64,000 nt of DNA. It comes from an uncultured Aequorivita sp. GTDB lineage: Bacteria; Bacteroidota; Bacteroidia; Flavobacteriales; Flavobacteriaceae. A program made the translations under genes and the position numbers. The stretch spans positions 1 to 64,000 of the forward strand of contig CAKZLK010000047.1 in assembly GCA_937125455.1 (NCBI GenBank). Reading direction: 5' to 3'. This document shows positions 54,091 to 61,798 of this stretch, piece by piece; position 1 is the first letter of the stretch; the number at the start of each line of letters is the position of its first letter. Below the pieces are notes generated by a model, which made no database searches, had not been told where the DNA came from, and worked only from the letters and a program-made list of their open reading frames with translations.

Positions 54091-54107
54091 TTAAGGAAAA
54101 TCCTTAA
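54091..54107. promoter_or_regulatory. 17-bp palindrome upstream of the CoA synthetase
   Basis: TTAAGGA-AAA-TCCTTAA is a perfect inverted repeat, about 133 nt before the ATG at 54240. It may be an operator; no TANNTTTG box was found here. Confidence 0.3.
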
Positions 54108-54239
54108 CTTGTACGGCAGTTATAAGGCTTATGGGTAAAGCAGATTAAGTTTTGAAATACGTCCCGTTTGTAATTATAATTAATCAAGCTAAAAATAAGA
54201 AACCCGAGTTGGGTTGGATTCTTCAAAAATTAAAAAACC

Positions 54240-56138
54240 ATGAACCACAGCGATTTGTACAAGAAGAGCATCAATAATCCAACTGAATTCTGGGCTGAAC
54301 AAGCAAAAAACATTGATTGGCAAACGATGCCAACTAAAATAACATCCAAAGATATCCACGGTTATACACAATGGTTTGAAGATGGAATGCTAAACATGAG
54401 CTACCTGTGTATAGATAAGCACATCAATGATGGTTTTGGGGAGCAGGATGCTATTATTTATGATTCCCCTGTTACAGGTGTAAAAGAACATATTACCTAT
54501 AACCAACTTAAACGTGAAGTTGCCAGATTGGCTGGAGGCTTAAAAGAGTTAGGTCTTGAAAAAGGAGATACGGCTATAATTTATATGCCCATGATTCCAC
54601 AGGCTGTTTACGCCATGTTGGCTTGTGCACGAATTGGTGTAATCCATTCTGTGGTTTTTGGAGGTTTTGCGGCGCATGAATTAGCGATACGAATTGATGA
54701 TTGTAAGCCCAAAGTAATTATCACTGCTTCAAGTGGTATTGAAATAAAAAAAATAATTCCATACAAACCACTCGTTGATGAAGCGATTGAAAAAGCTAAT
54801 CATAAACCAAAGAATGTAATACTATTTAATAGAAAGCTTGGAGTTATTTATGAAACACAAGCTCATGACATTGATTATAAAACCCTGGTCAATTCGTCTA
54901 ATGAGATTGAGGCAAAGCCTTTTAATTCCTGCCATCCATTATATATTCTCTATACCTCTGGAACAACCGGAACGCCTAAAGGTATTATTCGGGATACGGG
55001 AGGATATGCCACAGCTTTAAAAATGTCTATGCCCCATATTTACGGGGTGAACCCAGGCGATGCCTTTTGGGCAGCAAGTGATGTTGGCTGGGTTGTTGGC
55101 CATAGCTATATAGTTTACGCCCCGTTATTAAATAGAAATACAACCATTTTATTTGAGGGCAAACCAATTAAAACACCAGATGCCTCAACATTTTGGAGGG
55201 TAATTAGCAAATACAAAGTAAAAGTTTTGTTTACAGCACCTACGGCAATTAGAGCTATAAAAATGGAAGACCCGGGTGGCGCTTTTATTAAAGCATTTAA
55301 TCTAAGTTCTTTAAAATACCTATTCTTGGCAGGGGAGCGGAGTGATACGGCCACTATTAATTGGGCCGAAGATCACTTGAAAGTACCTGTAATTGACCAT
55401 TGGTGGCAAACCGAATCTGGGTGGCCCATGATTGCGAATATGGTTGGGGTGGAAGAAAAGCCTATTAAATACGGATCTTCGTCACAGGCAGTTTGGGGGT
55501 ATAATATTCATATTTTAGATGAAGACGGAAATGAAGCTGAACCCAACACTGAAGGATATATTGCCATTAAATTGCCGCTTCCTCCCGGTTGTCTTTGCAA
55601 TATCTGGGGAAATCCTGATAGATTTAGAGATGGGTATTTAAAAAAGTTTAATGGATACTACTTTTCAGGTGATGGCGGGTACAAAGATGAAGACGATTAT
55701 ATTTTTGTCACAGGCCGGGTAGATGATATAATCAATGTGGCGGGTCACCGCCTCTCTACTGCTGAAATGGAGGAGATTGTAGCCTCTCACCCCGCTGTTG
55801 CTGAATGTGCTGTTTTTGGCGTACATTGCGACTTAAAAGGTCAAAAGCCTTTGGGGCTTATCGTTAAAAAAGCAGAGATTAACATTGACGAAGAAGACCT
55901 AACTAAGGAAATAATTTTAGAAGTACGAAAAGAAATTGGAGCCGTAGCATCTTTTAGGGATGTTTTGATAGTCAATAGATTGCCAAAAACAAGATCGGGA
56001 AAAACCTTACGGAAATTATTAAGAAGCATAGCCGATGATACCGACTATAGCATTCCATCTACCATTGATGATATTGAGATTGTTTCAGAAATAGAAAATG
56101 TTTATAAACACTACAAAATCGGGAAGTTTAATATATAG
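54240..56138 (+). CDS. Propionyl-/acetyl-CoA synthetase (AMP-forming)
   Basis: A 632-residue acyl-CoA synthetase that activates a short-chain acid via an acyl-adenylate. The P-loop-like motif is YTSGTTGTPKGI, the second core motif YFSGDGGYKDEDDYIFVTGRVDDIINVAGHRLSTAEME and the lysine-containing C-terminal motif TRSGKTLRKLL are all present. The segment VGHSYIVYAPLLNR and HWWQTESGWPM favour propionyl-CoA synthetase (PrpE) over acetyl-CoA synthetase, but the substrate is not certain. No methylcitrate genes are nearby. Confidence 0.9.
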   Translation: MNHSDLYKKSINNPTEFWAEQAKNIDWQTMPTKITSKDIHGYTQWFEDGMLNMSYLCIDKHINDGFGEQDAIIYDSPVTGVKEHITYNQLKREVARLAGGLKELGLEKGDTAIIYMPMIPQAVYAMLACARIGVIHSVVFGGFAAHELAIRIDDCKPKVIITASSGIEIKKIIPYKPLVDEAIEKANHKPKNVILFNRKLGVIYETQAHDIDYKTLVNSSNEIEAKPFNSCHPLYILYTSGTTGTPKGIIRDTGGYATALKMSMPHIYGVNPGDAFWAASDVGWVVGHSYIVYAPLLNRNTTILFEGKPIKTPDASTFWRVISKYKVKVLFTAPTAIRAIKMEDPGGAFIKAFNLSSLKYLFLAGERSDTATINWAEDHLKVPVIDHWWQTESGWPMIANMVGVEEKPIKYGSSSQAVWGYNIHILDEDGNEAEPNTEGYIAIKLPLPPGCLCNIWGNPDRFRDGYLKKFNGYYFSGDGGYKDEDDYIFVTGRVDDIINVAGHRLSTAEMEEIVASHPAVAECAVFGVHCDLKGQKPLGLIVKKAEINIDEEDLTKEIILEVRKEIGAVASFRDVLIVNRLPKTRSGKTLRKLLRSIADDTDYSIPSTIDDIEIVSEIENVYKHYKIGKFNI

Positions 56139-56328
56139 AAGTTTATCTTCTTAAATGGCTTGAGGAAAGGTGTAAAGCTATTCGGAATTTCAAAATTTGA
56201 ATCTACAGCTTGAAATATGCAATGAGCCATAACGGAGACTTTCATAACTATTTAATAAAAGCATCAAACCAACCGAAACCCATATTGTTCCCAAGCTAGA
56301 AACCCCTATTCGACTCCAAGAATATGGG

Positions 56329-57120
56329 GTGGGTATTTTCCAGGCAGCTCCAACAAAATCTGCATTAAAGAAAGCGCTAAAGAAAAAGTATATTACGGTT
56401 AATGGCGTTATTGCTACTTCGGCTACGTTTATAAATGGAGGGGAACGCATTTGTCTATCCATTTTGGAAGAAGTAATTCCGAAAAGAAAACTTGTTTTTC
56501 CGCTGGAAGTATTATTTGAAGACGAGTATTTAGCTGTAATTCATAAACCAGCTGGTATTTTGGTGAGCGGGAATAGTTTTAAAACCATTGCCAATGCGCT
56601 AGATCAAAACTTAAAAAGAAGCAAGCTCCTTGATGCAACAACACCACAACCTGTTCACCGATTGGACTATGCTACCACGGGTGTATTATTGGTTGGGAAA
56701 ACCAATAGTAGCATCCGTGCATTAAATAAATTATTTGAAAACAGAGGCGTTGCCAAAACCTATTATGCGGTAACTATTGGGGAAATGGATGAGGAGGGGG
56801 AAATTACTTTAGAAGTTGACGGGAAGAAAGCACAATCAAATTATACGCTGTGTGAAACTGTGCCTTCAGAAAGATTCGGGAAGCTCAACTTGGTGAAATT
56901 AGAACCCCAAACAGGAAGAAGGCATCAGTTGCGCAAACACCTCGCTGCTATTGGAAACCCCATATTAGGTGATAAGGAATACGGAATTGAAAATCTAATT
57001 CTAAACGGGAAAGGCTTGTATTTGCACGCCTATTCCTTAAAATTCACCCATCCATTTACAAAGGAAGAAGTTTTTTTAAAAGATGAACTTCCACAACGGT
57101 TTATGAAGTTGTTTAATTAG
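56329..57120 (+). CDS. RluA-family pseudouridine synthase
   Basis: Isomerises uridine to pseudouridine in rRNA or tRNA. The catalytic aspartate is in HRLDYATTGVLLVGK, and the family blocks GVAKTYYAVTIGEMDEEGEI, PQTGRRHQLRKHLAAIGNPILGDKEYG and HAYSLKFTHPF follow. The first conventional start is GTG at 56329. The frame is open upstream to a TAA at 56245 and encodes a peptide matching the family N-terminus (KPTETHIVPKLETPIRLQEY), which would start at an ATC at 56263. I suspect the gene starts there. A decayed copy of this gene lies at 53987. Confidence 0.9.
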   Translation: MGIFQAAPTKSALKKALKKKYITVNGVIATSATFINGGERICLSILEEVIPKRKLVFPLEVLFEDEYLAVIHKPAGILVSGNSFKTIANALDQNLKRSKLLDATTPQPVHRLDYATTGVLLVGKTNSSIRALNKLFENRGVAKTYYAVTIGEMDEEGEITLEVDGKKAQSNYTLCETVPSERFGKLNLVKLEPQTGRRHQLRKHLAAIGNPILGDKEYGIENLILNGKGLYLHAYSLKFTHPFTKEEVFLKDELPQRFMKLFN

Positions 57121-57150
57121 CTGAAGGCTGAAGGCTGTAAGCTGTAAGCA
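57121..57150 (+). repeat. GGCTGTAAGC-type intergenic repeat
   Basis: The sequence GCTGAAGGCTGAAGGCTGTAAGCTGTAAGC is made of short overlapping copies. An inverted relative lies at 58467-58500. The two flank the methyltransferase and its duplicated 3' ends. Confidence 0.6.
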
Positions 57151-57202
57151 TTGGCTTTCGACCTTGGTTTATCCCCAGCCTGCCGAAGGGCTCAACCAGA
57201 CA

Positions 57203-57474
57203 TGAACAGCGTTGTCACAATAACCCCTTTCCCATCCTCCAAAACCACAGCTGATAATTGTAGGTGGTTAACATCCCCCTAGCCCCCTTCAAAGGGGGAA
57301 TGCGTCTTGGGTTTTAGTTTGTTTATAGTTGCAGAAGTGTGGTTACGATAATTCCTTTGTCATCCTCCAAAACAATAGCCGATAATTGTAGGTGGTTAAC
57401 ATCCCCCTAGCCCTACTTCGGCAAGCTCAGCACATCGCCTTCAAAGGGGGGATGCGTCTTGGGTTTTAGTTTGT
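57203..57474. repeat. Two extra copies of the methyltransferase 3' end, with spacers
   Basis: The last ~66 bp of the methyltransferase gene (57475-57545, coding SAVVLNEDKGIIVTTLLQL) recurs at 57323-57388 (copy B, ending at an in-frame stop) and as a degenerate form at 57203-57260 (copy A). Between copies lies a spacer with the palindrome-like block CATCCCCCTAGCCC..CTTCAAAGGGGG. In the second spacer this block is split by a 24-bp insert, TACTTCGGCAAGCTCAGCAC plus CATCG (57413-57436 or so), itself a member of the REP-like family. The copy-to-copy distances differ by exactly 24 bp because of the insert. Confidence 0.85.
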
Positions 57475-58149
57475 TTATAGTTGCAGAAGTGTGGTTACGA
57501 TAATTCCTTTGTCTTCATTCAAAACGACCGCCGATAATTGTGTTTTTTCTTTAACCTTAAAATTAAAGGGTGGTGCCAGTAGGTTTACACCACTATGTTT
57601 TTTCAGTCTATTTCCCTGTCCGGAAATGATTTCTTTGTTGGGTGTAAAAGCTTCTTGGGGGAGATGTTCTGTTAGAATAATGTATTTATAAGCAGCCAAC
57701 TTGTTCAAGATACTTTGTATTTCGGCATTGGATAGGTGTTGAAGCACCTGCCGTAGTATCGCACAGTTCCCAGCAGGCAAATCGGCTACTGAAATGTCCA
57801 GACACTGGAATTCTAAATTGGGTGCTTTAAATTTTTCTTTATTACGGGCTATTAGGCTTGGCACTATGTCTACTGCAACATACTTTTTGGTATGTGGTAC
57901 CAATTCTTTGCCTACATTAAAATCGCCACAACCTAAATCGCATACCGTTAGCGGATTTTCAAACGAAGTTAAAAATGTGGTTACCGCAGCTATATATGGA
58001 TTTACTATTTCGGGCTGGTGTGATCCCTCTCCTGAATAGAAATCTGCTTTGTTGCCACCCCAAAGGTTTTTTTCATAAACCTGTTCCATGACGTTCTTAG
58101 TTGGCCAAGGGGTTTTTGTTTTTTTGGATTGGTTTTCTTTTTTGTCCAC
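57475..58149 (-). CDS. SAM-dependent methyltransferase
   Basis: A 224-residue class I methyltransferase. Motif I is VCDLGCGDFNVGKELV, followed by VAVDIVPSLIARNKEKF and ILRQVLQHLSNAEIQSIL. The start is GTG at 58149; ATG at 58089 is an alternative. The substrate is unknown, and the type resembles small-molecule methyltransferases. Its 3' end is copied twice downstream and its upstream region holds the repeat array at 58298. It does not appear to be in an operon. Confidence 0.9.
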   Translation of the reverse strand: MDKKENQSKKTKTPWPTKNVMEQVYEKNLWGGNKADFYSGEGSHQPEIVNPYIAAVTTFLTSFENPLTVCDLGCGDFNVGKELVPHTKKYVAVDIVPSLIARNKEKFKAPNLEFQCLDISVADLPAGNCAILRQVLQHLSNAEIQSILNKLAAYKYIILTEHLPQEAFTPNKEIISGQGNRLKKHSGVNLLAPPFNFKVKEKTQLSAVVLNEDKGIIVTTLLQL

Positions 58150-58168
58150 AAATAAAAGTATCGATATT

Positions 58169-58176
58169 CAAATGTA
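58169..58176 (-). promoter_or_regulatory. -7 box for the methyltransferase
   Basis: Plus-strand CAAATGTA reads TACATTTG on the minus strand, an exact TANNTTTG, 20 nt before the GTG start at 58149. No -33 box is clear. Confidence 0.45.
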
Positions 58177-58297
58177 CTATTAAAAATGCTCTGTTGCTTG
58201 GGTTCTATTATTGGACGAAATAGAAGTGTAAAATAACCTTTTATTGATAAAAGAAGCGCTTTTTATGTAAGGGGTGAAAAAAGGTGTTTTGGGACAG

Positions 58298-58375
58298 TTT
58301 GTTCGGCTTTTGTTCGGTCTTTGTTCGGTGTTTACTGGGAAAAAGGGTGGTTTGTCCGAACAACGTCCGAACAAA
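58298..58375. repeat. TTTGTTCGG array with 11-bp phasing
   Basis: Three direct copies of TTTGTTCGG lie at 58298-58306, 58309-58317 and 58320-58328, each 11 bp apart. Two inverted copies, CCGAACAA(C) at 58356-58363 and CCGAACAAA at 58367-58375, are also 11 bp apart. The arms face each other across about 28 bp. The spacing equals one turn of the DNA helix, so a protein could bind the same face at each copy. Confidence 0.85.
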
Positions 58376-58466
58376 GGTGGGAAAAGGGCGGGAGAAAACA
58401 AGTATAAAAGGATGGGGGTCTTGGTTTTAAAGTGTTTGTAAATTAGCTTAGTTATAATTCACAATA

Positions 58467-58500
58467 TAGCCTAAAGCCTAAAGCTTACAGCCTACAGCTA
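58467..58500 (-). repeat. Inverted relative of the 57121 repeat
   Basis: AGCCTAAAGCCTAAAGCTTACAGCCTACAGC is the reverse complement of a GGCTGTAAGC-type element like that at 57121-57150. The pair brackets about 1.3 kb including the methyltransferase. Confidence 0.55.
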
Positions 58501-58540
58501 TTAAAAAAAACCCTATATTTGAAACTCTCCCCGATTAAAT

Positions 58541-58577
58541 AAACCCCCTTTACGGTTTTCCGTACTTGGTGGGGTTT
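58541..58577. promoter_or_regulatory. Nested inverted repeat over the defence-operon promoter
   Basis: AAACCCC (58541-58547) pairs with GGGGTTT (58571-58577), and inside it TACGG-TTTT-CCGTA (58551-58564) forms a second stem. The outer stem overlaps the -33 region of the promoter that follows. It could be an operator or a leader hairpin. Confidence 0.6.
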
Positions 58578-58594
58578 GACTTTTATTACATTTG
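58566..58594 (+). promoter_or_regulatory. Promoter of the ParB-ATPase-methylase operon
   Basis: TTG (58566-58568), an 18-nt spacer, then TACATTTG (58587-58594), an exact TANNTTTG, followed by an approximately 80-nt leader to the ATG at 58679. Confidence 0.55.
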
Positions 58595-58678
58595 GAAATA
58601 TAAAGAGCTAATTGCCGATACCTATAATATATGCTATATAATATGTTGATACAATTATATTATTAAAAAAAGAAAATT

Positions 58679-60241
58679 ATGTATATAGATTATTCTACTT
58701 GGGAAACATTTGAATATAGCTTAAAAACATTACAGCTCGATTTGAATAATCCAAGGATTAAATATCGAGGTGATAGTTTAAATCAAACTCAAATATTAAA
58801 ATTTCTCATCAACAATGAAAAGGTTTATGAATTAGCAAAAAAAATTTCTGAAGAAGGTTATTTTGTTGGAGAAGAGCCTATTATTTGTATTGAAAATAAT
58901 AAAAAAGTTGTTCTTGAAGGGAACAGACGAACTGCAGCATTAAAGTTATTACAAGACCCAAAAAAATATCTATCTACAGCGAAAGCAAACACATTATTAC
59001 AAAACATCCTAAAAAATGACTTTCCTGTAGATAAAAAATTAAGATGCTATATAGCGCCAAATCGACTTTTAGCTAATCCTATTATTTACGAAAGACACAA
59101 TGGAGCAACTTTACAAAGATGGAAAACAGGAAATCAATATGCTTTTGTGGCAGAAATGTATTATGAAGATGGCTTAGTTGTCGAAGATATTTGTGATGTT
59201 TTAAATGAAAGTAGAGCTAAGATTCTCAAACCATTGAAGGCCTATAATTTATTTTATGAGGGTAAAGAAATTCTTGAAAGGCAAGATAATATAGTAATTG
59301 ACATTGCTGATTTTGACTTTACCAATTTAGAAAGGTTTTATACCTATGAACCCGCAAGAAAATTCCTTGGAATTGAATTTGATAATGAAAATGGTGAACT
59401 CCTAATAAATATTGCAAAAGAGGAATTTGAAAAAAGGCTTCTAGAAGTGTTTAAGATTCTAATTGATGCAGAAAGATTTTCACGAGATTTCAACAAAGAG
59501 GATGATAAAAAGAATTTCGTTCAAAAATTGAATGATAATCCTAGTTTCGATTTTGCGAAAACGAAAGAAGAGACAACGGAAAGCAAGACTTCTAAAAAGA
59601 AAACTGATTTAGAAACAGAAAAGAAAAAAGTTACTAGAAGAAGAAAAAGGTCTAAGAAGAAAGCTTATGATAATCGAATTATTTTGGCCGAAAAAGAAGT
59701 GATTTTTGATAATGACAAGTTGGATGATATTTTTTTCGAACTAAAACATTTGCCCATAGATAGAATTTACTCATTCGCTGTATTATTAAGAACATATTTG
59801 GAGCAGTCTCTTTACTTCTATTTGAAAAAGAAAAATCTTATAGATGATTTGAATTTAAAGACAAATTTAGAAAATGAAAAAAATAGCCTGAAAAAGGTCG
59901 AAGGTCTAATTTCTTACATTAAAGGAAAGCATTTTATAAGTGAAGAAATTGATTCCACCCAGATTATGACACTATTACGATTTAATAGCAATAAAGATTA
60001 TTCAAGTGCTTCCTTAAAAATAATGCTGGACTACGTGAAAAACTATGAATTGGATAATCACTTAGATACCAGCCAATTAAAAAATTTAAAACATTATATT
60101 GATCGAATTAAAGACGGTTTAGATTTAGCGGTTCATAATCTAGAAACAATTGTGGATTTAGAACATAATAAAAGGGCCTGGAAACATTTAGAACCCTTAT
60201 TTGATATATTAAGTAATAATATAGACGATGATAATAAATAA
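58679..60241 (+). CDS. ParB-like protein (defence-operon gene 1)
   Basis: A 520-residue protein with an N-terminal ParB/Srx-like domain (about 15-145): LDLNNPRIKYR near 20-30 and VVLEGNRRTAALKLL at 77-91 correspond to the box regions of ParB-like NTP-binding folds. The next ~150 residues contain HxxGATLQRW and are helical; a lysine/arginine-rich stretch (about 305-345, KKKVTRRRKRSKKK) could bind DNA. The C-terminal part is helical. It begins a tightly packed operon; its end overlaps the ATPase by 14 bases. Codons are strongly A/T biased compared with housekeeping genes. The exact family and activity are not known. Confidence 0.8.
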   Translation: MYIDYSTWETFEYSLKTLQLDLNNPRIKYRGDSLNQTQILKFLINNEKVYELAKKISEEGYFVGEEPIICIENNKKVVLEGNRRTAALKLLQDPKKYLSTAKANTLLQNILKNDFPVDKKLRCYIAPNRLLANPIIYERHNGATLQRWKTGNQYAFVAEMYYEDGLVVEDICDVLNESRAKILKPLKAYNLFYEGKEILERQDNIVIDIADFDFTNLERFYTYEPARKFLGIEFDNENGELLINIAKEEFEKRLLEVFKILIDAERFSRDFNKEDDKKNFVQKLNDNPSFDFAKTKEETTESKTSKKKTDLETEKKKVTRRRKRSKKKAYDNRIILAEKEVIFDNDKLDDIFFELKHLPIDRIYSFAVLLRTYLEQSLYFYLKKKNLIDDLNLKTNLENEKNSLKKVEGLISYIKGKHFISEEIDSTQIMTLLRFNSNKDYSSASLKIMLDYVKNYELDNHLDTSQLKNLKHYIDRIKDGLDLAVHNLETIVDLEHNKRAWKHLEPLFDILSNNIDDDNK

Positions 60242-61796
60242 GATTAAAATTAAAAAATTCAGGGGATTCCAAGATGTTGAATTTGAATTAGGAAAGTTCA
60301 TTACAGTAATTTCGGGACAAAATGGAACTCAAAAGACTACAATTTTAGGTATGTTGAGTCAATCATTTGCGATTACCGATGATGACAATCCAATGAAAGA
60401 TGAAAGGCCATTGTCAGGAGGGAATTACAAATCATCCTTTGCAGATAAATTTAGATTATCCGAAGAATTTGATAATGCTGGTGAACATGAATGGACTTTA
60501 TTTTTCGTCGATAATAGTATTCCTCCATATACAATTGAAAGTATTCATAGAGAAAAATCAAAGGGTACAATTAGATTTTGGAAAAAAGGTGATAAATCAA
60601 AAGGGTCTGGATTTATTCAAATACCTGTTATTTACCTAAGTCTTAAGCGTTTATTGCCTATCGCAGAAGATGATAAACTTTCAATTGATACAAAAAAAAT
60701 TCTATCAGATGCTGATTTTGATTTTTACAAAAAATGGTTTAATAAAATCCTAATATTAACAAGGCAGAAAGATCAAGTTAAAAGTTCAAATTATTTAAGT
60801 AGTACAAATAAACAAACACTTGGTGCAAATACCGATCATTATGATTGGAAATCAAATTCTGCTGGTCAAGATAATTTAAGTAAAATATTATTAGCAATAT
60901 TATCTTTTAAAAATTTGAAAGAAAAGTATAAAGACAAATATCCTGGTGGCATACTTGCAATTGATGAAATTGATGCTAGTTTTTATCCTGGATCACAAAA
61001 AATCTTATTTGATGCCTTAATTCAATTCGCTTCTAAATTTGAAATTCAAATTATTTTTACAACACATTCTCTTACAATACTTGAACAAGCTAATGAACTA
61101 CAAAATGATTTAAAAAGAGAAAACCAAATTAAACTAATGTTCTTAACTAAAAGCGATGGTTTAATTAAAATAAAAAATAATACCAGTTACGATTATATAA
61201 AAAACCATTTAAATAGAACTTTAACCGGTAAAACAATTAAAAAAAGAATAGACCTTTACACAGAAGATAGAGAAGGAGCAATTTTTGTAAAATCAATAAT
61301 AGGACAAAAAACCAAATATTTTAATTTTATTGATGTGAGTTTAGGTTGTGGCAATTTGATACAACTCGCTTCCTCTAAAGTGCCTTCATTTACATATCCC
61401 AATTCTCTGATTATTTTGGATGGTGATGTTAAAATCAACAGACAACAATTTAAAAAAATAAAAAAAATAAAAAATGTTTTACTATTGCCATCAGATAAGT
61501 CTCCTGAACAAATAATTTCAGATTTTTTATACAATCTATCAGACGAAGACCCTTTATGGACTTCCATTGATGAAACTTTTGATCATCAGCTTTGCTTTGC
61601 GCAATACACCAATGAAGAAATACAACGAGACAGAGAAAAAGCAAAAACATGGTTTAATAACCACTTACCTATTTGGGGTAGAAATGCATCAAAAGTTTTT
61701 AATCCATGGAAAAAAGAAAATGTTGAATTAGTTGAAGAATTTAATACTAATTTTGATAAATTAATTATTGAATTGAAAAATAAAACAGGCATTTAA
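60228..61796 (+). CDS. AAA/ABC-type ATPase with Toprim-like motifs (OLD-like; gene 2)
   Basis: A 522-residue SMC/OLD-type ATPase. Walker A is GQNGTQKTT (30-38), with Gln in place of the usual Gly before the lysine; a signature-like SAGQDN is at 211-216; Walker B is ILAIDEIDASF (D246, E247); the switch histidine is H280 in IFTTHS. From about 340 a Toprim-like fold follows: E346 in YTEDREG, a glycine-rich turn at 373-375, and D398/D400 in IILDGDV, matching the acidic triad of OLD-family nucleases. It may cut nucleic acid once ATP-gated. It overlaps the ParB-like gene by 14 bases and precedes the methylase by two. Confidence 0.85.
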   Translation: MIINKIKIKKFRGFQDVEFELGKFITVISGQNGTQKTTILGMLSQSFAITDDDNPMKDERPLSGGNYKSSFADKFRLSEEFDNAGEHEWTLFFVDNSIPPYTIESIHREKSKGTIRFWKKGDKSKGSGFIQIPVIYLSLKRLLPIAEDDKLSIDTKKILSDADFDFYKKWFNKILILTRQKDQVKSSNYLSSTNKQTLGANTDHYDWKSNSAGQDNLSKILLAILSFKNLKEKYKDKYPGGILAIDEIDASFYPGSQKILFDALIQFASKFEIQIIFTTHSLTILEQANELQNDLKRENQIKLMFLTKSDGLIKIKNNTSYDYIKNHLNRTLTGKTIKKRIDLYTEDREGAIFVKSIIGQKTKYFNFIDVSLGCGNLIQLASSKVPSFTYPNSLIILDGDVKINRQQFKKIKKIKNVLLLPSDKSPEQIISDFLYNLSDEDPLWTSIDETFDHQLCFAQYTNEEIQRDREKAKTWFNNHLPIWGRNASKVFNPWKKENVELVEEFNTNFDKLIIELKNKTGI

Positions 61797-61798
61797 AA

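Noticed and set aside
58298-58375. CRISPR-like array
   Set aside because: The repeats are 9 bp with 2-bp gaps and both orientations; there are no spacers of 25-40 bp and no cas genes.
58180-58401. Open frame of 73 codons on the minus strand
   Set aside because: It is created by the TTTGTTCGG array and neighbouring repeats, has no recognisable family pattern and overlaps the methyltransferase control region.
60400-60639. 79-codon frame inside the ATPase gene
   Set aside because: It is a shifted reading of the ATPase and lacks its own start signals.
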